64,000 nt of DNA from Solibacillus isronensis (GTDB lineage: Bacteria; Bacillota; Bacilli; Bacillales_A; Planococcaceae): contig NZ_JAMBOC010000004.1 of the NCBI RefSeq assembly GCF_023715405.1, positions 62,001 through 126,000 on the forward strand. The letters run 5' to 3'. Both the position numbers and the translations under genes were made by a program. The notes beneath the pieces were generated by a model. That model saw only the letters and a program-made list of their open reading frames with translations. It was not told the DNA's origin and did no database searches. This document shows, one piece after another, positions 43,560 through 52,161 of this stretch; position 1 is the stretch's first letter; every line of letters starts with the position of its first letter.

Positions 43560-43787
43560 TTATAGAACGATTTCCCAATCATCCGCTAAAATATCACAAA
43601 CCGTCGGTGTAAACATCGTATACCCTTCACCTGTTACATTAATAACAAAATACGGGTTCATATCCAAGCCATCCAATGTAGTCGCAGGCACATATTTTAC
43701 ATATAGTTCAGCACCGCCCCAGCCTTTACGGATTATTTTCTCACCATTTTTTAAACGAGGCAAAATTTCTTCAAATGTCATATTCAT
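43560..43787 (-). CDS. DUF2829 (Tad2-family) protein
   Basis: 75 residues. MTFEEILPRLKNGEKIIRKGWGGAELYVKYVP and CDILADDWEIVL (typically A-x-DW-x-I/V) fit the DUF2829 family. A phage member, Tad2, blocks Thoeris immunity by binding its cyclic-nucleotide signal. Here the gene is chromosomal with no phage neighbours, so a housekeeping nucleotide-binding role or an acquired anti-defence gene are both possible. The site ATTCATCTTCC upstream of the start gives AAGGAAGATG. Confidence 0.75.
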   Translation of the reverse strand: MNMTFEEILPRLKNGEKIIRKGWGGAELYVKYVPATTLDGLDMNPYFVINVTGEGYTMFTPTVCDILADDWEIVL

Positions 43788-43844
43788 CTTCCTTTATGTA
43801 TTCATATTTCTTATACATATTATAACAATAAGTTGCGGAAATCA

Positions 43845-43880
43845 CATGCACCGGGCATCAAAAAGATATCCCGGTGCATG
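43845..43880 (-). terminator. hairpin after the 47-aa gene
   Basis: Perfect 11-bp arms CATGCACCGGG / CCCGGTGCATG with a 14-nt loop. On the minus strand TGATTTCC follows, a weak T-tail. Confidence 0.6.
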
Positions 43881-43886
43881 GCATCC

Positions 43887-44030
43887 TTATGTTCCTCTAT
43901 GCTTTGTAACTTCTTGCGGCGGGTTATTGTGAATTACTTGATTAAACTCTTTCGAATACTCTTCACGGCGATTCGTATCCTTTTTTTCTTTTTTGTTCTT
44001 AGTGAAGCTCGTTTTACTTTTTTTCGCCAT
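43887..44030 (-). CDS. small basic protein (47 aa), probable spore protein
   Basis: A 47-codon ORF behind AGGAGGTGAAAAAGT. It is Lys-rich: MAKKSKTSFTKNKKEKKD, then RREEYSKEFNQVIHNNPPQE. The EFNQVI segment loosely recalls spore SASP ends (EFAxE). A sigma-G-like promoter lies 40-60 bp upstream. I do not recognise the family; size, charge and promoter favour a minor small acid-soluble spore protein. Confidence 0.6.
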   Translation of the reverse strand: MAKKSKTSFTKNKKEKKDTNRREEYSKEFNQVIHNNPPQEVTKHRGT

Positions 44031-44067
44031 ACTTTTTCACCTCCTAAAAACGAATTGGATTCTTATT

Positions 44068-44096
44068 TATTTTGCTTATATTTAATGAATGTATGC
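44068..44096 (-). promoter_or_regulatory. sigma-G-like promoter of the 47-aa gene
   Basis: On the minus strand GCATA (44,092-44,096; full gyATr match), 17 bp, CAAAATA (44,068-44,074; 4 of 5 fixed positions of cAtnnTA). Confidence 0.45.
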
Positions 44097-44187
44097 TGTA
44101 ATCAACTGAACACCAATTTATTTATATGAAGACAATTTTTAACGCTTGGAATCCAAATTATTTTCCGGAGAAGTTTTAAAACTTTTT

Positions 44188-44216
44188 GTATAAAAAATGA
44201 TATATGACCTATACTA
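44188..44216 (+). promoter_or_regulatory. sigma-G-like promoter of micropeptide unit 1 (unit 2: 44488-44516)
   Basis: GTATA (44,188-44,192), 17 bp, TATACTA (44,210-44,216). The -35 fits gyATr fully and the -10 fits cAtnnTA except the first base. The second unit has GTTTA-N17-TATACTA at the equivalent place. TATACT is also a good sigma-A -10, so both readings remain open. Confidence 0.5.
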
Positions 44217-44261
44217 TTAAAGATTTCACTTCAAATCTAAGTGACTGGGAGGGTTAACCCG

Positions 44262-44339
44262 ATGAGTGCGAATGATCAATCTCAAAAGGACCAACAAAAA
44301 CTGAATAAGCTTACACAGAGTATTTTTGGAGCAATCTAA
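44262..44339 (+). CDS. tandem micropeptide 1 (25 aa)
   Basis: A 25-codon ORF, MSANDQSQKDQQKLNKL followed by TQSIFGAI, with GGGAGGG nine bases before its ATG. Polar Gln/Lys-rich first two-thirds, hydrophobic tail. Its twin lies 299 bp downstream. The five codon differences between the two are all amino-acid-changing. I recognise no family. The ORF could encode a spore micropeptide or be a by-product of a duplicated small RNA. Confidence 0.55.
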   Translation: MSANDQSQKDQQKLNKLTQSIFGAI

Positions 44340-44395
44340 AATTAATCTGAAAGCGAGGCAGTGTGTCATGGAGGATCATAAGTGGTAATCAAAAT

Positions 44396-44432
44396 AAGAA
44401 CCTGGAATTAAAAACTCCAGGTTCTTTCTTAT
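44396..44432 (+). terminator. terminator of micropeptide unit 1
   Basis: AAGAACCTGGA / TCCAGGTTCTT (11 bp) with a 9-nt loop, followed by TCTTATT. Confidence 0.8.
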
Positions 44433-44486
44433 TGTTCAGATGATACAATTGAACACCTCATAATTTTTATTTTTTTTTGCGATTAA
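44433..44486. other. spacer between the two micropeptide units
   Basis: About 54 AT-rich bases, with T-tracts near 44,465-44,478, that are not repeated on the other side. Confidence 0.5.
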
Positions 44487-44560
44487 TGTTTAAAAAATGA
44501 AATACGGCCTATACTATTAAAGATTTCACTTCAAATCTAAGTGACTGGAGGGTTAACCCG

Positions 44561-44638
44561 ATGAGTGCGAAAGATCAATCTCAAAAGGACCAACAAAAAC
44601 TGAATGAGCTTAAACAGAATATTTTTGGAGTAATCTAA
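44561..44638 (+). CDS. tandem micropeptide 2 (25 aa)
   Basis: A 25-codon ORF, MSAKDQSQKDQQKLNEL followed by KQNIFGVI, with GGAGGG nine bases upstream. It differs from copy 1 by N4K, K16E, T18K, S20N and A24V. Conserved length and site support translation, but the untranslated parts are equally conserved. Confidence 0.55.
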   Translation: MSAKDQSQKDQQKLNELKQNIFGVI

Positions 44639-44690
44639 AATTTAATCTGAAAGCGAGGCAGTGTGTCATGGAGGAGCAAAAGTGATAATC

Positions 44691-44732
44691 AAAAAAGAAC
44701 CTGGAATTAAAAACTCCAGGTTCTTTCTTATT
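44691..44732. terminator. terminator of unit 2, shared with convergent degV gene
   Basis: AAGAACCTGGA / TCCAGGTTCTT stem, with TCTTATTTTTTT on the plus strand and TTTTTTGATT on the minus strand, so it can stop both the micropeptide transcript and the degV gene. Confidence 0.8.
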
Positions 44733-44735
44733 TTT

Positions 44736-45587
44736 TTATGATTCGATGCCAGCAATACCAAATCCTCCAGGACCCGCATGAGTTGAAATCATCGCACCGG
44801 CCTGGATCCACCTTACATTTTCGAAACCGGCTTCCTTCGCCACTTCTTCTAAACGCTTCTTAATCTGTTCATCAAGTCCTATCGAGTAGATTAAATATAA
44901 TTGCTTCCGATCAATATTGTATTCATTTAAATAATCCCTCATAAGTTTTTCTGCAACAATGTCCATCTTGCCACGGTATTTTCTAGTTGAAACGAGCTTA
45001 CCTTCTTTTAACTCAATGCAAGGCTTTATTTTAAGCAATGCACCACCGATATATGCAATATTACTGACCCGTCCCCCTGCTTTTAAAAAGTCTAAACTTC
45101 CGGGCAGGAAAGCCAGCCTTGTTTTAGGGACAATTGATTCAACTTTTGCAATTAAGTGCTCATGGCTAATGTCAGGCTCTTCTTCAAGTAGATTTGCTGC
45201 ATACATCACTACTGCACCTAATCCCCCCGTTACATTTAATGCATCAATCAGGAAAAGATCGTCAAAATCTGCTGCTGCAATAACCGCACTTTGAAAGGAA
45301 GCAGATGCTTTTGACGTATAGCCAATGTGAATGATAATGCTTTCAGGAAACTTTAATCGAATATTTGTAAACAAACCTTGATATTCATGGGTATTTGTCG
45401 CAGCTGTAGACGGAATTTTTTTCGTTTGATCATAAAAATCAAAAACTTCTTCTACAGACAGCTCACCGTCCAAATAATCTTTTCCATCCATAATAACGTG
45501 CATCGGTACTACTTGAATTTGATGTTTTTCAACTAGGTCCTTCGGTATATCTGCACCACTCTCAGTCGATAAAATAATTCTTTTCAT
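44736..45587 (-). CDS. DegV family fatty-acid-binding protein (copy 1)
   Basis: 283 residues. The N-terminal ILSTESGADIPKDLVEKHQIQVVPMHVI and the central IHIGYTSKASASFQSA, LAFLPGSLDFLKAGGRVS and the C-terminal WIQAGAMISTHAGPGGFGIA define the DegV fold, a fatty-acid-binding protein (FakB type). FakB proteins present fatty acids to the kinase FakA for phosphorylation. No fakA is near. It is highly similar to the gene at 47,696. ATG has GGAAGG upstream. Confidence 0.9.
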   Translation of the reverse strand: MKRIILSTESGADIPKDLVEKHQIQVVPMHVIMDGKDYLDGELSVEEVFDFYDQTKKIPSTAATNTHEYQGLFTNIRLKFPESIIIHIGYTSKASASFQSAVIAAADFDDLFLIDALNVTGGLGAVVMYAANLLEEEPDISHEHLIAKVESIVPKTRLAFLPGSLDFLKAGGRVSNIAYIGGALLKIKPCIELKEGKLVSTRKYRGKMDIVAEKLMRDYLNEYNIDRKQLYLIYSIGLDEQIKKRLEEVAKEAGFENVRWIQAGAMISTHAGPGGFGIAGIES

Positions 45588-45755
45588 TGTACCTTCCTTT
45601 CAAAAATGCAGTCACTGCTGCAATCTTTTTTGCGTATTCACCTTAAATATACACTAAAAAGGAAATGCGGGATGCACAACTTTTAGAATGAGCGTTGTAT
45701 TAAATACATATATTAAAATCGAATGCGAATTAGGAAAATGTTAAGGCATCAAATT

Positions 45756-46610
45756 TTACTGCCTTACAATTGGCATCGAACAGCATCTGAACGAGCCGCC
45801 CGATTTAATGATTTCTGAAAAGTCGACTTCCAGCACTTCATAGCCATGCTGTCTCATTTGATAATTCACATCACGGTTAACCGGCAAGCTCAGCACACGA
45901 TTTTGTCCAATAGAAAGTACGTTTGTCCCCATTGAAAATTGCTCGTTTTCGCTTACTTCGATTAAGTGATACATACTCGACAAAAGTTTGACTACTTCTG
46001 GTTTGAATGCATCCGGAAAAATAAGTGCATCTTTTGATGAAAGAATATTGAATACACAGTCTAAATGTAAATATTTTGGGTTAAACGGTATTGGAAGAAT
46101 TTCATAATCGGGCAGTTCTTTTTGTAAATTTTGAATGGCTCTCTTGCATGTGCGATCACTAATTCCGACAAAAACTCTATTGCCGTCAATAATCACATCG
46201 CCACCTTCAATAGAATGTACAGAAAGGTTATGATAAGAAATTTTATTTTCATTCAGCCATTGCGCCAAAACTTCATCTTCACCTTGACGTATAGAATTTG
46301 CCATCTCTGAAACAAACAACTGATCACCAATAGTAAAACCAATATCTCTTGTAAATACTTGTTCCGGATGGTCTTTACTAGGTGGTAGTTTAATTACTTC
46401 CACACCAGCATTGCGAAGCGTTTGTTCAAACTTTCGATGCTGGGCTATCGCAAGATCTTGATCAATATTATCTTTCATATATTTTTTTTGAACATCATTA
46501 ATTACTTCTTTAATTTCCATATATTTAGGTTCGCATAACACGACCTTTTTTAAAGTTCCATACTCACTTTGACATACTATTTGAGATTGCTTCGAAAATA
46601 TTTTTACCAT
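45756..46610 (-). CDS. dimethylarginine dimethylaminohydrolase/amidinotransferase-family protein (YkgA-like)
   Basis: 284 residues. Pentein-fold marks: GTLKKVVLCEPKYMEI, VFTRDIGFTIGDQLFVSEMA, EGGDVIIDGNRVFVGISDRT, YLHLDCVFNILS with the catalytic His, and the C-terminal SGGSFRCCSMPIVRQ with the catalytic Cys. Members hydrolyse guanidino groups, such as dimethylarginine to citrulline. It resembles B. subtilis YkgA in length and motifs. It shares a ~165-bp divergent region with the YqcI/YcgG gene. GGAGGATGA precedes the ATG. Confidence 0.85.
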   Translation of the reverse strand: MVKIFSKQSQIVCQSEYGTLKKVVLCEPKYMEIKEVINDVQKKYMKDNIDQDLAIAQHRKFEQTLRNAGVEVIKLPPSKDHPEQVFTRDIGFTIGDQLFVSEMANSIRQGEDEVLAQWLNENKISYHNLSVHSIEGGDVIIDGNRVFVGISDRTCKRAIQNLQKELPDYEILPIPFNPKYLHLDCVFNILSSKDALIFPDAFKPEVVKLLSSMYHLIEVSENEQFSMGTNVLSIGQNRVLSLPVNRDVNYQMRQHGYEVLEVDFSEIIKSGGSFRCCSMPIVRQ

Positions 46611-46776
46611 AAGTCATCCTCCAAGTTCTTGATTCACCTTATACTATTCCCTATTTTTGCGATTTCAAAAACTCTTTGTGATCATTACAAGGTGAATACT
46701 ATTGTTTTAAGAAATTTTCGTTGGGGTATGGAATTGCAATAAGAATTAGGCGAAGAACATTAACGGAGGAGATAGT

Positions 46777-47511
46777 ATGATTACGAAAGGGCAGGCACTA
46801 TTAACAAAAGAAGATTTCCACAATCGAACGGACTTGCCAAGTTGGCTCTATAAAGAATATGAAACTTTTCATAATACAGTAACAGATAAAACATTCCCGT
46901 GCTTTTTTGGAATGAGCGGCGAATTAAAAGGCGAACTTCGCTATGCGTATATTGCACAGGACGACTGGAGTAACTTACCCCTCGCAGTAGAAGGTTTTTT
47001 AGATTTATTTAAACAGCCCGATTATAAAAGGCACGGTCTCTTTGTATTTGTTGAGCCTTTTGAACAAGAAGGGGCGCTAGATGATTACCGTCAACAGTTT
47101 TGGGATATCCTCCAGTACCTACATACAGTAGATAAAGTAGAATGGCCGGAAAACAGTCCTCGTGACCCGGACCATTATTTGTGGGATTTTCATTTCGCTG
47201 GAGAGCCTATCTTTGTATTTGGAAATGCTCCTGCATATAAGAAGCGCAAAACCCGCCATTTAGGAAATGCAATGGTACTCGGATTTCAGCCTCGTAAAAT
47301 ATTCCAAGGTTTAGAGGGTACCGAAAAAGGCGGTATTATGTCCAGGGAAAAAGTGCGGAAACGTGTGGAAGTTTGGGATCAGCTTCCGAAGCATCCCGAT
47401 ATCGGACACTTTGGAGATCCGACACATAACGAATGGAAACAATCCTTTATCGGCGACGATATCATACCTATCCAAGGTAAATGCCCTTTCCAGCACAAAT
47501 CATCGCTATGA
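46777..47511 (+). CDS. YqcI/YcgG family protein
   Basis: 244 residues, ATG behind GGAGGAGAT. The order FPCFFGMSGELKGELRYAYI, FVFVEPFEQEG, HYLWDFHFAGEPIFVFGNAPAYKKRKTRHLGNAMVLGFQPR and the C-terminal GKCPFQHKSSL identify the family. Members include heme-dependent guanidine N-oxygenases (GntA-like) and the CPF motif near the C-terminus is a conserved feature. Here the Cys is present. Divergent neighbour of the DDAH-type gene, which also acts on guanidines, so a shared substrate type is a tempting inference. Confidence 0.8.
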   Translation: MITKGQALLTKEDFHNRTDLPSWLYKEYETFHNTVTDKTFPCFFGMSGELKGELRYAYIAQDDWSNLPLAVEGFLDLFKQPDYKRHGLFVFVEPFEQEGALDDYRQQFWDILQYLHTVDKVEWPENSPRDPDHYLWDFHFAGEPIFVFGNAPAYKKRKTRHLGNAMVLGFQPRKIFQGLEGTEKGGIMSREKVRKRVEVWDQLPKHPDIGHFGDPTHNEWKQSFIGDDIIPIQGKCPFQHKSSL

Positions 47512-47527
47512 GTTTATATTTATAATA

Positions 47528-47566
47528 ATAAAAGAACGAATCCACTGTGAGGATTCGTTCTTTTAT
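47528..47566 (+). terminator. rho-independent terminator
   Basis: Perfect 16-bp arms ATAAAAGAACGAATCC / GGATTCGTTCTTTTAT with a 7-nt loop and CTAT after, directly behind the YqcI/YcgG gene. Confidence 0.8.
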
Positions 47567-47695
47567 CTATTTATTTTCAGGCTAACGCTCTCTTTTCAAA
47601 CGAAATGACATAATAAGGGCAAGGCCGATATCCATACAATTTTATCTATACTGTATCTACCCCTCAATTATCGAAACGTTATAACTTTTTGTGAG

Positions 47696-48547
47696 CTAAT
47701 ATTCTAATCCAGCAATACCAACTCCTCCTGGACCAGCATGTGTAGATATTCCAGCTCCCGCTTGCATCCATTTCACATCTTCGAATCCTTTTCCCCTTGC
47801 AATTTCAACCATCCGGGTTTTAATAGTTTCATCAAGTCCTATTGAGTAAATCAAAAATAGCAGCTTTCTATCAATATTATATTCATTTAAAAAATCACGC
47901 ATAAATTTTTCTGCTACTATACTCATCTTCCCGCGATAGTTTCTTTTTGAAACAAGGTTCCCCTCTTTTAATTCAATGCAGGGCTTTATTTTCAACAATG
48001 CTCCCCCAAGATAAACAAGATTACTGACTCTTCCACCTGCTTTCAAAAAATCAAGACTACCTGGTAGAATCGCAAGCCGTGTTTTCGGAACAAAGGATTC
48101 TATTTTCTCTATTAAGCGAATATGGTCAATGGAAGGTTCATTTTCAAGCAGAATGGCTGCATACATAACGATCGCAGCTAATCCTCCTGTTATATTTAAT
48201 GAGTCCACAAGGAAAATATCGTCAAATTCTTTTGATGCAATGACCGCGCTTTGAAAAGTGACAGTTGCTTTTGATGTGCACCCAATATGAATAATAATAC
48301 TATCCGGAAAATTAGATCTGATTTTTGAAAATAAATCATAATATTCCTGTACATTAGTAGCTGCAGTAGATGGAATTTTCTTAGTACGACTATAATAATC
48401 AAAAACTTCCTCTACAGAGAGTTCCCCGTCCAAATAATCTTTCCCATCCATAATGATATGCATAGGAGCTACTTGAATTTGATATTTTTCAACCAGTTCT
48501 TTCGGTAAATCTGCCCCACTGTCAGTTGATAAAATAATCTTTCTCAT
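47696..48547 (-). CDS. DegV family fatty-acid-binding protein (copy 2)
   Basis: 283 residues from the ATG with GAAGGTG six bases upstream (a GTG three codons earlier sits inside that site). It has the same blocks as copy 1 (IILSTDSGADLPKELVEKYQ, IHIGCTSKATVTFQSA, LAILPGSLDFLKAGGRVS, WMQAGAGISTHAGPGGVGIA). By eye most residues are identical, so a fairly recent duplication. It could bind a different fatty acid (FakB1/FakB2 split). No terminator is visible. Confidence 0.88.
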   Translation of the reverse strand: MRKIILSTDSGADLPKELVEKYQIQVAPMHIIMDGKDYLDGELSVEEVFDYYSRTKKIPSTAATNVQEYYDLFSKIRSNFPDSIIIHIGCTSKATVTFQSAVIASKEFDDIFLVDSLNITGGLAAIVMYAAILLENEPSIDHIRLIEKIESFVPKTRLAILPGSLDFLKAGGRVSNLVYLGGALLKIKPCIELKEGNLVSKRNYRGKMSIVAEKFMRDFLNEYNIDRKLLFLIYSIGLDETIKTRMVEIARGKGFEDVKWMQAGAGISTHAGPGGVGIAGLEY

Positions 48548-48767
48548 CGTATACACCTTCCAATTAACGCAGCCATTTCTGCGTACTTATTTATTTCCGA
48601 TAGTTTTTACTGTAATATCAACTTATTTATAGATTAAATAAACCTCTAATATATTTATATGTAAGAGATAGATTAGCATAACCTGTTTAGACATACTCAA
48701 TAGAAAAAAACGAATTCTTTTTCAAAAATCCGTTTCGTAAATTTATTGCTCTTTTTCTATTCCCTGA

Positions 48768-49670
48768 TTAAAAACGTTCCTCCGTAAGATCGACATTTAC
48801 TGAAACTGCGGCTTTATTTCCTCTGGCGGCCGAAATCATTAATGAAGACGGTCGGGCTGTTTCAGTTTCTCCAGCGATATAGACATTTTTCTCAGAAGTT
48901 CTGCCAACCCCATCCGTTATGACTTTTCCATTTTCATGTACCTCACAACCTAACATTTCCACAAGCTTATTCGGACGGTAATATGTTGGCGCTACAAAAC
49001 CAAAAGAGCGTTGAAGCATTTCTCCTGATTCAAATTCTATTTTTTCTAAAAACCCGTCATTACCAATTAAAGTTTTTATCCGATCTTCTATTATTTCGAT
49101 ATTCCGCTTTTCTAACTGTGTTGCCGCCTCTTTCGAAAGTTCAAGGCCATTTGTTAAAACAACTAAATCCTTCGACCAGTTATATATTAATTTAGTCAAA
49201 TGCAACACATGGTCTTCTTTTTCCGCGATGACCACCAAAGGCTTATCCCGCTGTTCCCAACCATCGCAGTATGGACAGCTAAATAAACTTTTTCCGTAGT
49301 AGTTTCTTATGCTAGGTATGAAAAAAACCTCTTGTATGCCTGTAGCCAGTATAACTTTTTCTGTCATATACTCCTTCTTATTAGATGCTTTGACAATATA
49401 TCTTTCATCTTTATCCTTGGTTATTTCAGTAACTGTTGCGTTTACGTAGGATACTGATGAATAGTTCTCCAATTCCTTTAATCCTATTTCTCTAAACTCC
49501 AGAGGATTGGTCCGATCCCGTGTAATAAATCCACGAGCCTCATGCGTCACGCGATTGCGATTCGTGTTATCATCGAATAATACAACTTCTCTTCTAGCCC
49601 TGCCTAAAACTAAACTGGCACTTAATCCAGCCGGTCCCCCGCCGATTATAATACAATCCAATACATCCAT
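48768..49670 (-). CDS. thioredoxin reductase-like NAD(P)/FAD-dependent oxidoreductase
   Basis: 300 residues from the ATG of MDVLDCIII; GGGTGA lies five bases upstream. FAD motif CIIIGGGPAGLSASLVLGRARR, redox-like CPYCDGWEQRD (C-x2-C), and the C-terminal TDGVGRTSEKNVYIAGETE. It is compatible with a low-molecular-weight thioredoxin/ferredoxin reductase-type flavoprotein, but the NADPH-binding GxGxxG/A in the middle is weak (VVIAEKEDHVLH), so its electron donor is uncertain. Stands alone. Confidence 0.8.
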   Translation of the reverse strand: MDVLDCIIIGGGPAGLSASLVLGRARREVVLFDDNTNRNRVTHEARGFITRDRTNPLEFREIGLKELENYSSVSYVNATVTEITKDKDERYIVKASNKKEYMTEKVILATGIQEVFFIPSIRNYYGKSLFSCPYCDGWEQRDKPLVVIAEKEDHVLHLTKLIYNWSKDLVVLTNGLELSKEAATQLEKRNIEIIEDRIKTLIGNDGFLEKIEFESGEMLQRSFGFVAPTYYRPNKLVEMLGCEVHENGKVITDGVGRTSEKNVYIAGETETARPSSLMISAARGNKAAVSVNVDLTEERF

Positions 49671-49994
49671 TATTATCACCCACTCATTTTGTTTCTAATT
49701 TCATTAAATTCCCAGTACTTATATAGAAAAAACATCAATAATTTTTATATGCCCTATCTTGGATATTTTGAACCAAAAATCCAGAGCTATCCTTTAGTCG
49801 TAAATTTTCATATAAAATATTTCATAAAATGCAATGAATAATAAAATAAATCAAAAAATTATAACTTTTAAATATATATTATAATTTTCCGAAATATAGA
49901 TAGACATAAGTCCCATAATAATATATTCTAATATTCGTCTTTAATACCCTCATTTTGGGATGAAAGTCAATACATAGGTAAAAGGTAGATGAAA
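49671..49994. other. AT-rich intergenic region upstream of the chemoreceptor
   Basis: About 320 bases. TATAAT at 49,880-49,885 is overlapped by AATTTTCCGAAATAT (49,883-49,897), a 12/15 CodY-like match. No ORF or terminator seen. AAAAGG precedes the chemoreceptor start. Confidence 0.4.
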
Positions 49995-52040
49995 ATGCAT
50001 ATACTAAAAAATTTCAAGATAAAAACCAAGTGGATAGTGTTGATTTCACTCGCAATTATTTCAGCGGTCGCCATCACTGTTTTATTTAGTCAGTGGACAG
50101 TACGAAATATATTAACCGAAGAAAATGAACAGACTTCTGCTAATAATGCTAAAAATGCTGTGGATCAAGTGTCATTAGGTTTGGAAACTTATGAAACAAA
50201 CCTTTTACAATTCGGTCAGGTTATTGAAACGATTTTACAAAAAAATCAAGTGGATTTTTTACATATCGATAAAATTACTAGCACTATAAAAGAGAACAAT
50301 GAAAATTACTTATCCGTCTACTTCATGGATTTTAATTCCGGCAAACTGCATTCCACACCTGGAATAGATTATGAGTGGGATGTACGTGACTCTCAAACAT
50401 TTGCAAAATTGAATGCAAACCCCAACATGCAATGGATGGACGTCTATTTGGATACTGGTATTAACAAGTTAATGACTTCTGTTATTGCCCCGGTATTTAA
50501 AGATAATAAACTTGTCGGTGCGGTCGGCTATGATATTGACTTCTCTACAATTGGTGAGATTCGTGAAGGGATCGAAGCAAAATCATCTTCAAAATTAATG
50601 ATTGTCGATCCAAATGGATTGATTGTATCTTCATTTATCGAAGATGGGGACGGTAAGAATATCATTGCCGATAATTCCGGCAAGATTACTGGAGTTACCG
50701 ATCTATTAGATACTTCCGAATTAGAAAAAAAGTTTAATTGGATGTCAGATGCTAAAAATGGGAACAACCAAATTGAACAGTTTGTATGGAATGACGTGAA
50801 TTATACAGGTGAAATACAAGTTATCGAGAAGAATAACTGGCAAATTGTTTCTTTAGTAGATGAAGATAGTTATGTGCAACAGTTAAATAAATTAACGATT
50901 GCAGGCTGGATTTCATTAGCCATTGGTTTGATAATTGGATGTTTATTCGCCTATTTCATGGCACGAAAATTAGTGGATATTTTAAAAAGCTTTAAAGTAG
51001 TATTTGAAAAAACAGCAAGCGGTGACTTTATTTCACGTTTCGAAACAAAGTCAAATGATGAAATTGCAGACTTAGCCAATCAATACAACAATATGCTTGA
51101 TGAAGTTCGTAATTTAATTAACCAAGTAAATGAAAATTCAATGGAAATCCAGCATTCTTCTAACAGTTTAGCTATTATTGCCAAGGAAAATGAGCAAGCG
51201 TTAAATAATGTCTCAAACAGCATTGAAGAAATTGCAATGAATACGAGCACACAGGCAGAAAAAATGCATGATGGTTCTACAGCTATTCATGTATTGGCTG
51301 ATGGTATTGAATCTATAGAACTAAAAACTCAGCAAATGGTAAATGATGCTGACGAAGCATTGGTAGAAGTGCATACAAGTATTGATAAAGTTCAACAATT
51401 GGAAACATCTTATGCGAATTTAGAGCGAGCTTTCAATGAAGTAACGGTCGTAACCGGACAGTTAGACGGAAAAACGAAATCCATTTCGAAAGTAACAGAT
51501 GTAATTGCCCAAATTACTGAACAAACAAATTTACTTGCGCTTAATGCTTCGATTGAAGCTGCTCGAGCAGGTGAGCACGGGAAAGGTTTTGCAGTTGTAG
51601 CAGATGAAGTAAGAAGCCTAGCAGAAAGTTCAAAAGCTGCAACAACTAATATTCAGCAAATCATTCTAAGTATTTTAGAGGATACTCAGCAACTCGTTCA
51701 AGTGATGAAGCAGACAAATGAGATTAGCGAAGATCAGAAGTTAGCAGTTAATACTGTAGATAATGCAATTAAACAGCTTTCCGATACATTGGAAAATATG
51801 AAAATGTCGATTTCAAACACGATGGAAAATGTTTTAACAATGCAGCAGCAAAAAAATGTCGTTGTCTCTTCAATAGCAGTTGTTAATGAAATGACAACAG
51901 AGGTTACAGCAGAGACGCAGGAAATTGCGAGTTCAATCGAAGAACAAACATCAGCTACTTCTGAAGTAACGACACATGCTACGCACTTAAATAAACAAGT
52001 TGAAAAATTATCTGAATCTGTTTCAAAATTTAAGCTATAG
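49995..52040 (+). CDS. methyl-accepting chemotaxis protein with dCache-type sensor
   Basis: 681 residues from the second of two in-frame ATGs, nine bases after AAAGG. Helix 1 is [19 protein letters not shown]; the ~250-residue extracellular part ([30 protein letters not shown]) is a dCache-like sensor; helix 2 is [24 protein letters not shown] follows, then the signalling domain with the conserved hairpin tip [38 protein letters not shown]. It controls CheA. Ligand unknown. Confidence 0.92.
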   Translation: MHILKNFKIKTKWIVLISLAIISAVAITVLFSQWTVRNILTEENEQTSANNAKNAVDQVSLGLETYETNLLQFGQVIETILQKNQVDFLHIDKITSTIKENNENYLSVYFMDFNSGKLHSTPGIDYEWDVRDSQTFAKLNANPNMQWMDVYLDTGINKLMTSVIAPVFKDNKLVGAVGYDIDFSTIGEIREGIEAKSSSKLMIVDPNGLIVSSFIEDGDGKNIIADNSGKITGVTDLLDTSELEKKFNWMSDAKNGNNQIEQFVWNDVNYTGEIQVIEKNNWQIVSLVDEDSYVQQLNKLTIAGWISLAIGLIIGCLFAYFMARKLVDILKSFKVVFEKTASGDFISRFETKSNDEIADLANQYNNMLDEVRNLINQVNENSMEIQHSSNSLAIIAKENEQALNNVSNSIEEIAMNTSTQAEKMHDGSTAIHVLADGIESIELKTQQMVNDADEALVEVHTSIDKVQQLETSYANLERAFNEVTVVTGQLDGKTKSISKVTDVIAQITEQTNLLALNASIEAARAGEHGKGFAVVADEVRSLAESSKAATTNIQQIILSILEDTQQLVQVMKQTNEISEDQKLAVNTVDNAIKQLSDTLENMKMSISNTMENVLTMQQQKNVVVSSIAVVNEMTTEVTAETQEIASSIEEQTSATSEVTTHATHLNKQVEKLSESVSKFKL

Positions 52041-52084
52041 TAAGCAATTACAAAACAATAAAGGTCAACCTGTCAAAAATAACA

Positions 52085-52124
52085 AGCAGTTCAAATTTTA
52101 CTTAAAATTTGAACTGCTATTTTT
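52085..52124 (+). terminator. rho-independent terminator
   Basis: A ~16-bp stem (AGCAGTTCAAATTTTA / TAAAATTTGAACTGCT) with ATTTTTAT after it, 45 bases beyond the chemoreceptor. Confidence 0.8.
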
Positions 52125-52161
52125 ATGTCGTAACGGTTTAAATAGGATGATCTTAAATTTA

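Larger units (their letters stand above)
44187..44732 (+). repeat. tandem ~245-bp transcription units (two copies, 300-bp period)
   Basis: 44,187-44,432 and 44,487-44,732 are nearly identical. Each carries in order a promoter (GT[A/T]TA-N17-TATACTA), an AGATTT-CACTTC-AAATCT hairpin at the start, GGAGGG overlapped by the small palindrome GGGTTAACCC, a 25-codon ORF, a conserved 3' stretch (ATCTGAAAGCGAGGCAGTG) and a terminator. A ~55-bp AT-rich spacer separates them. Copy 2 lacks one G in the ribosome-site region. Confidence 0.85.

Noticed and set aside
44341..44432. second tiny ORFs (MEDHKW / MEEQK and a 9- or 19-codon GTG frame) in the micropeptide units
   Set aside because: Lengths and frames are not conserved between the two copies; one runs through the terminator.
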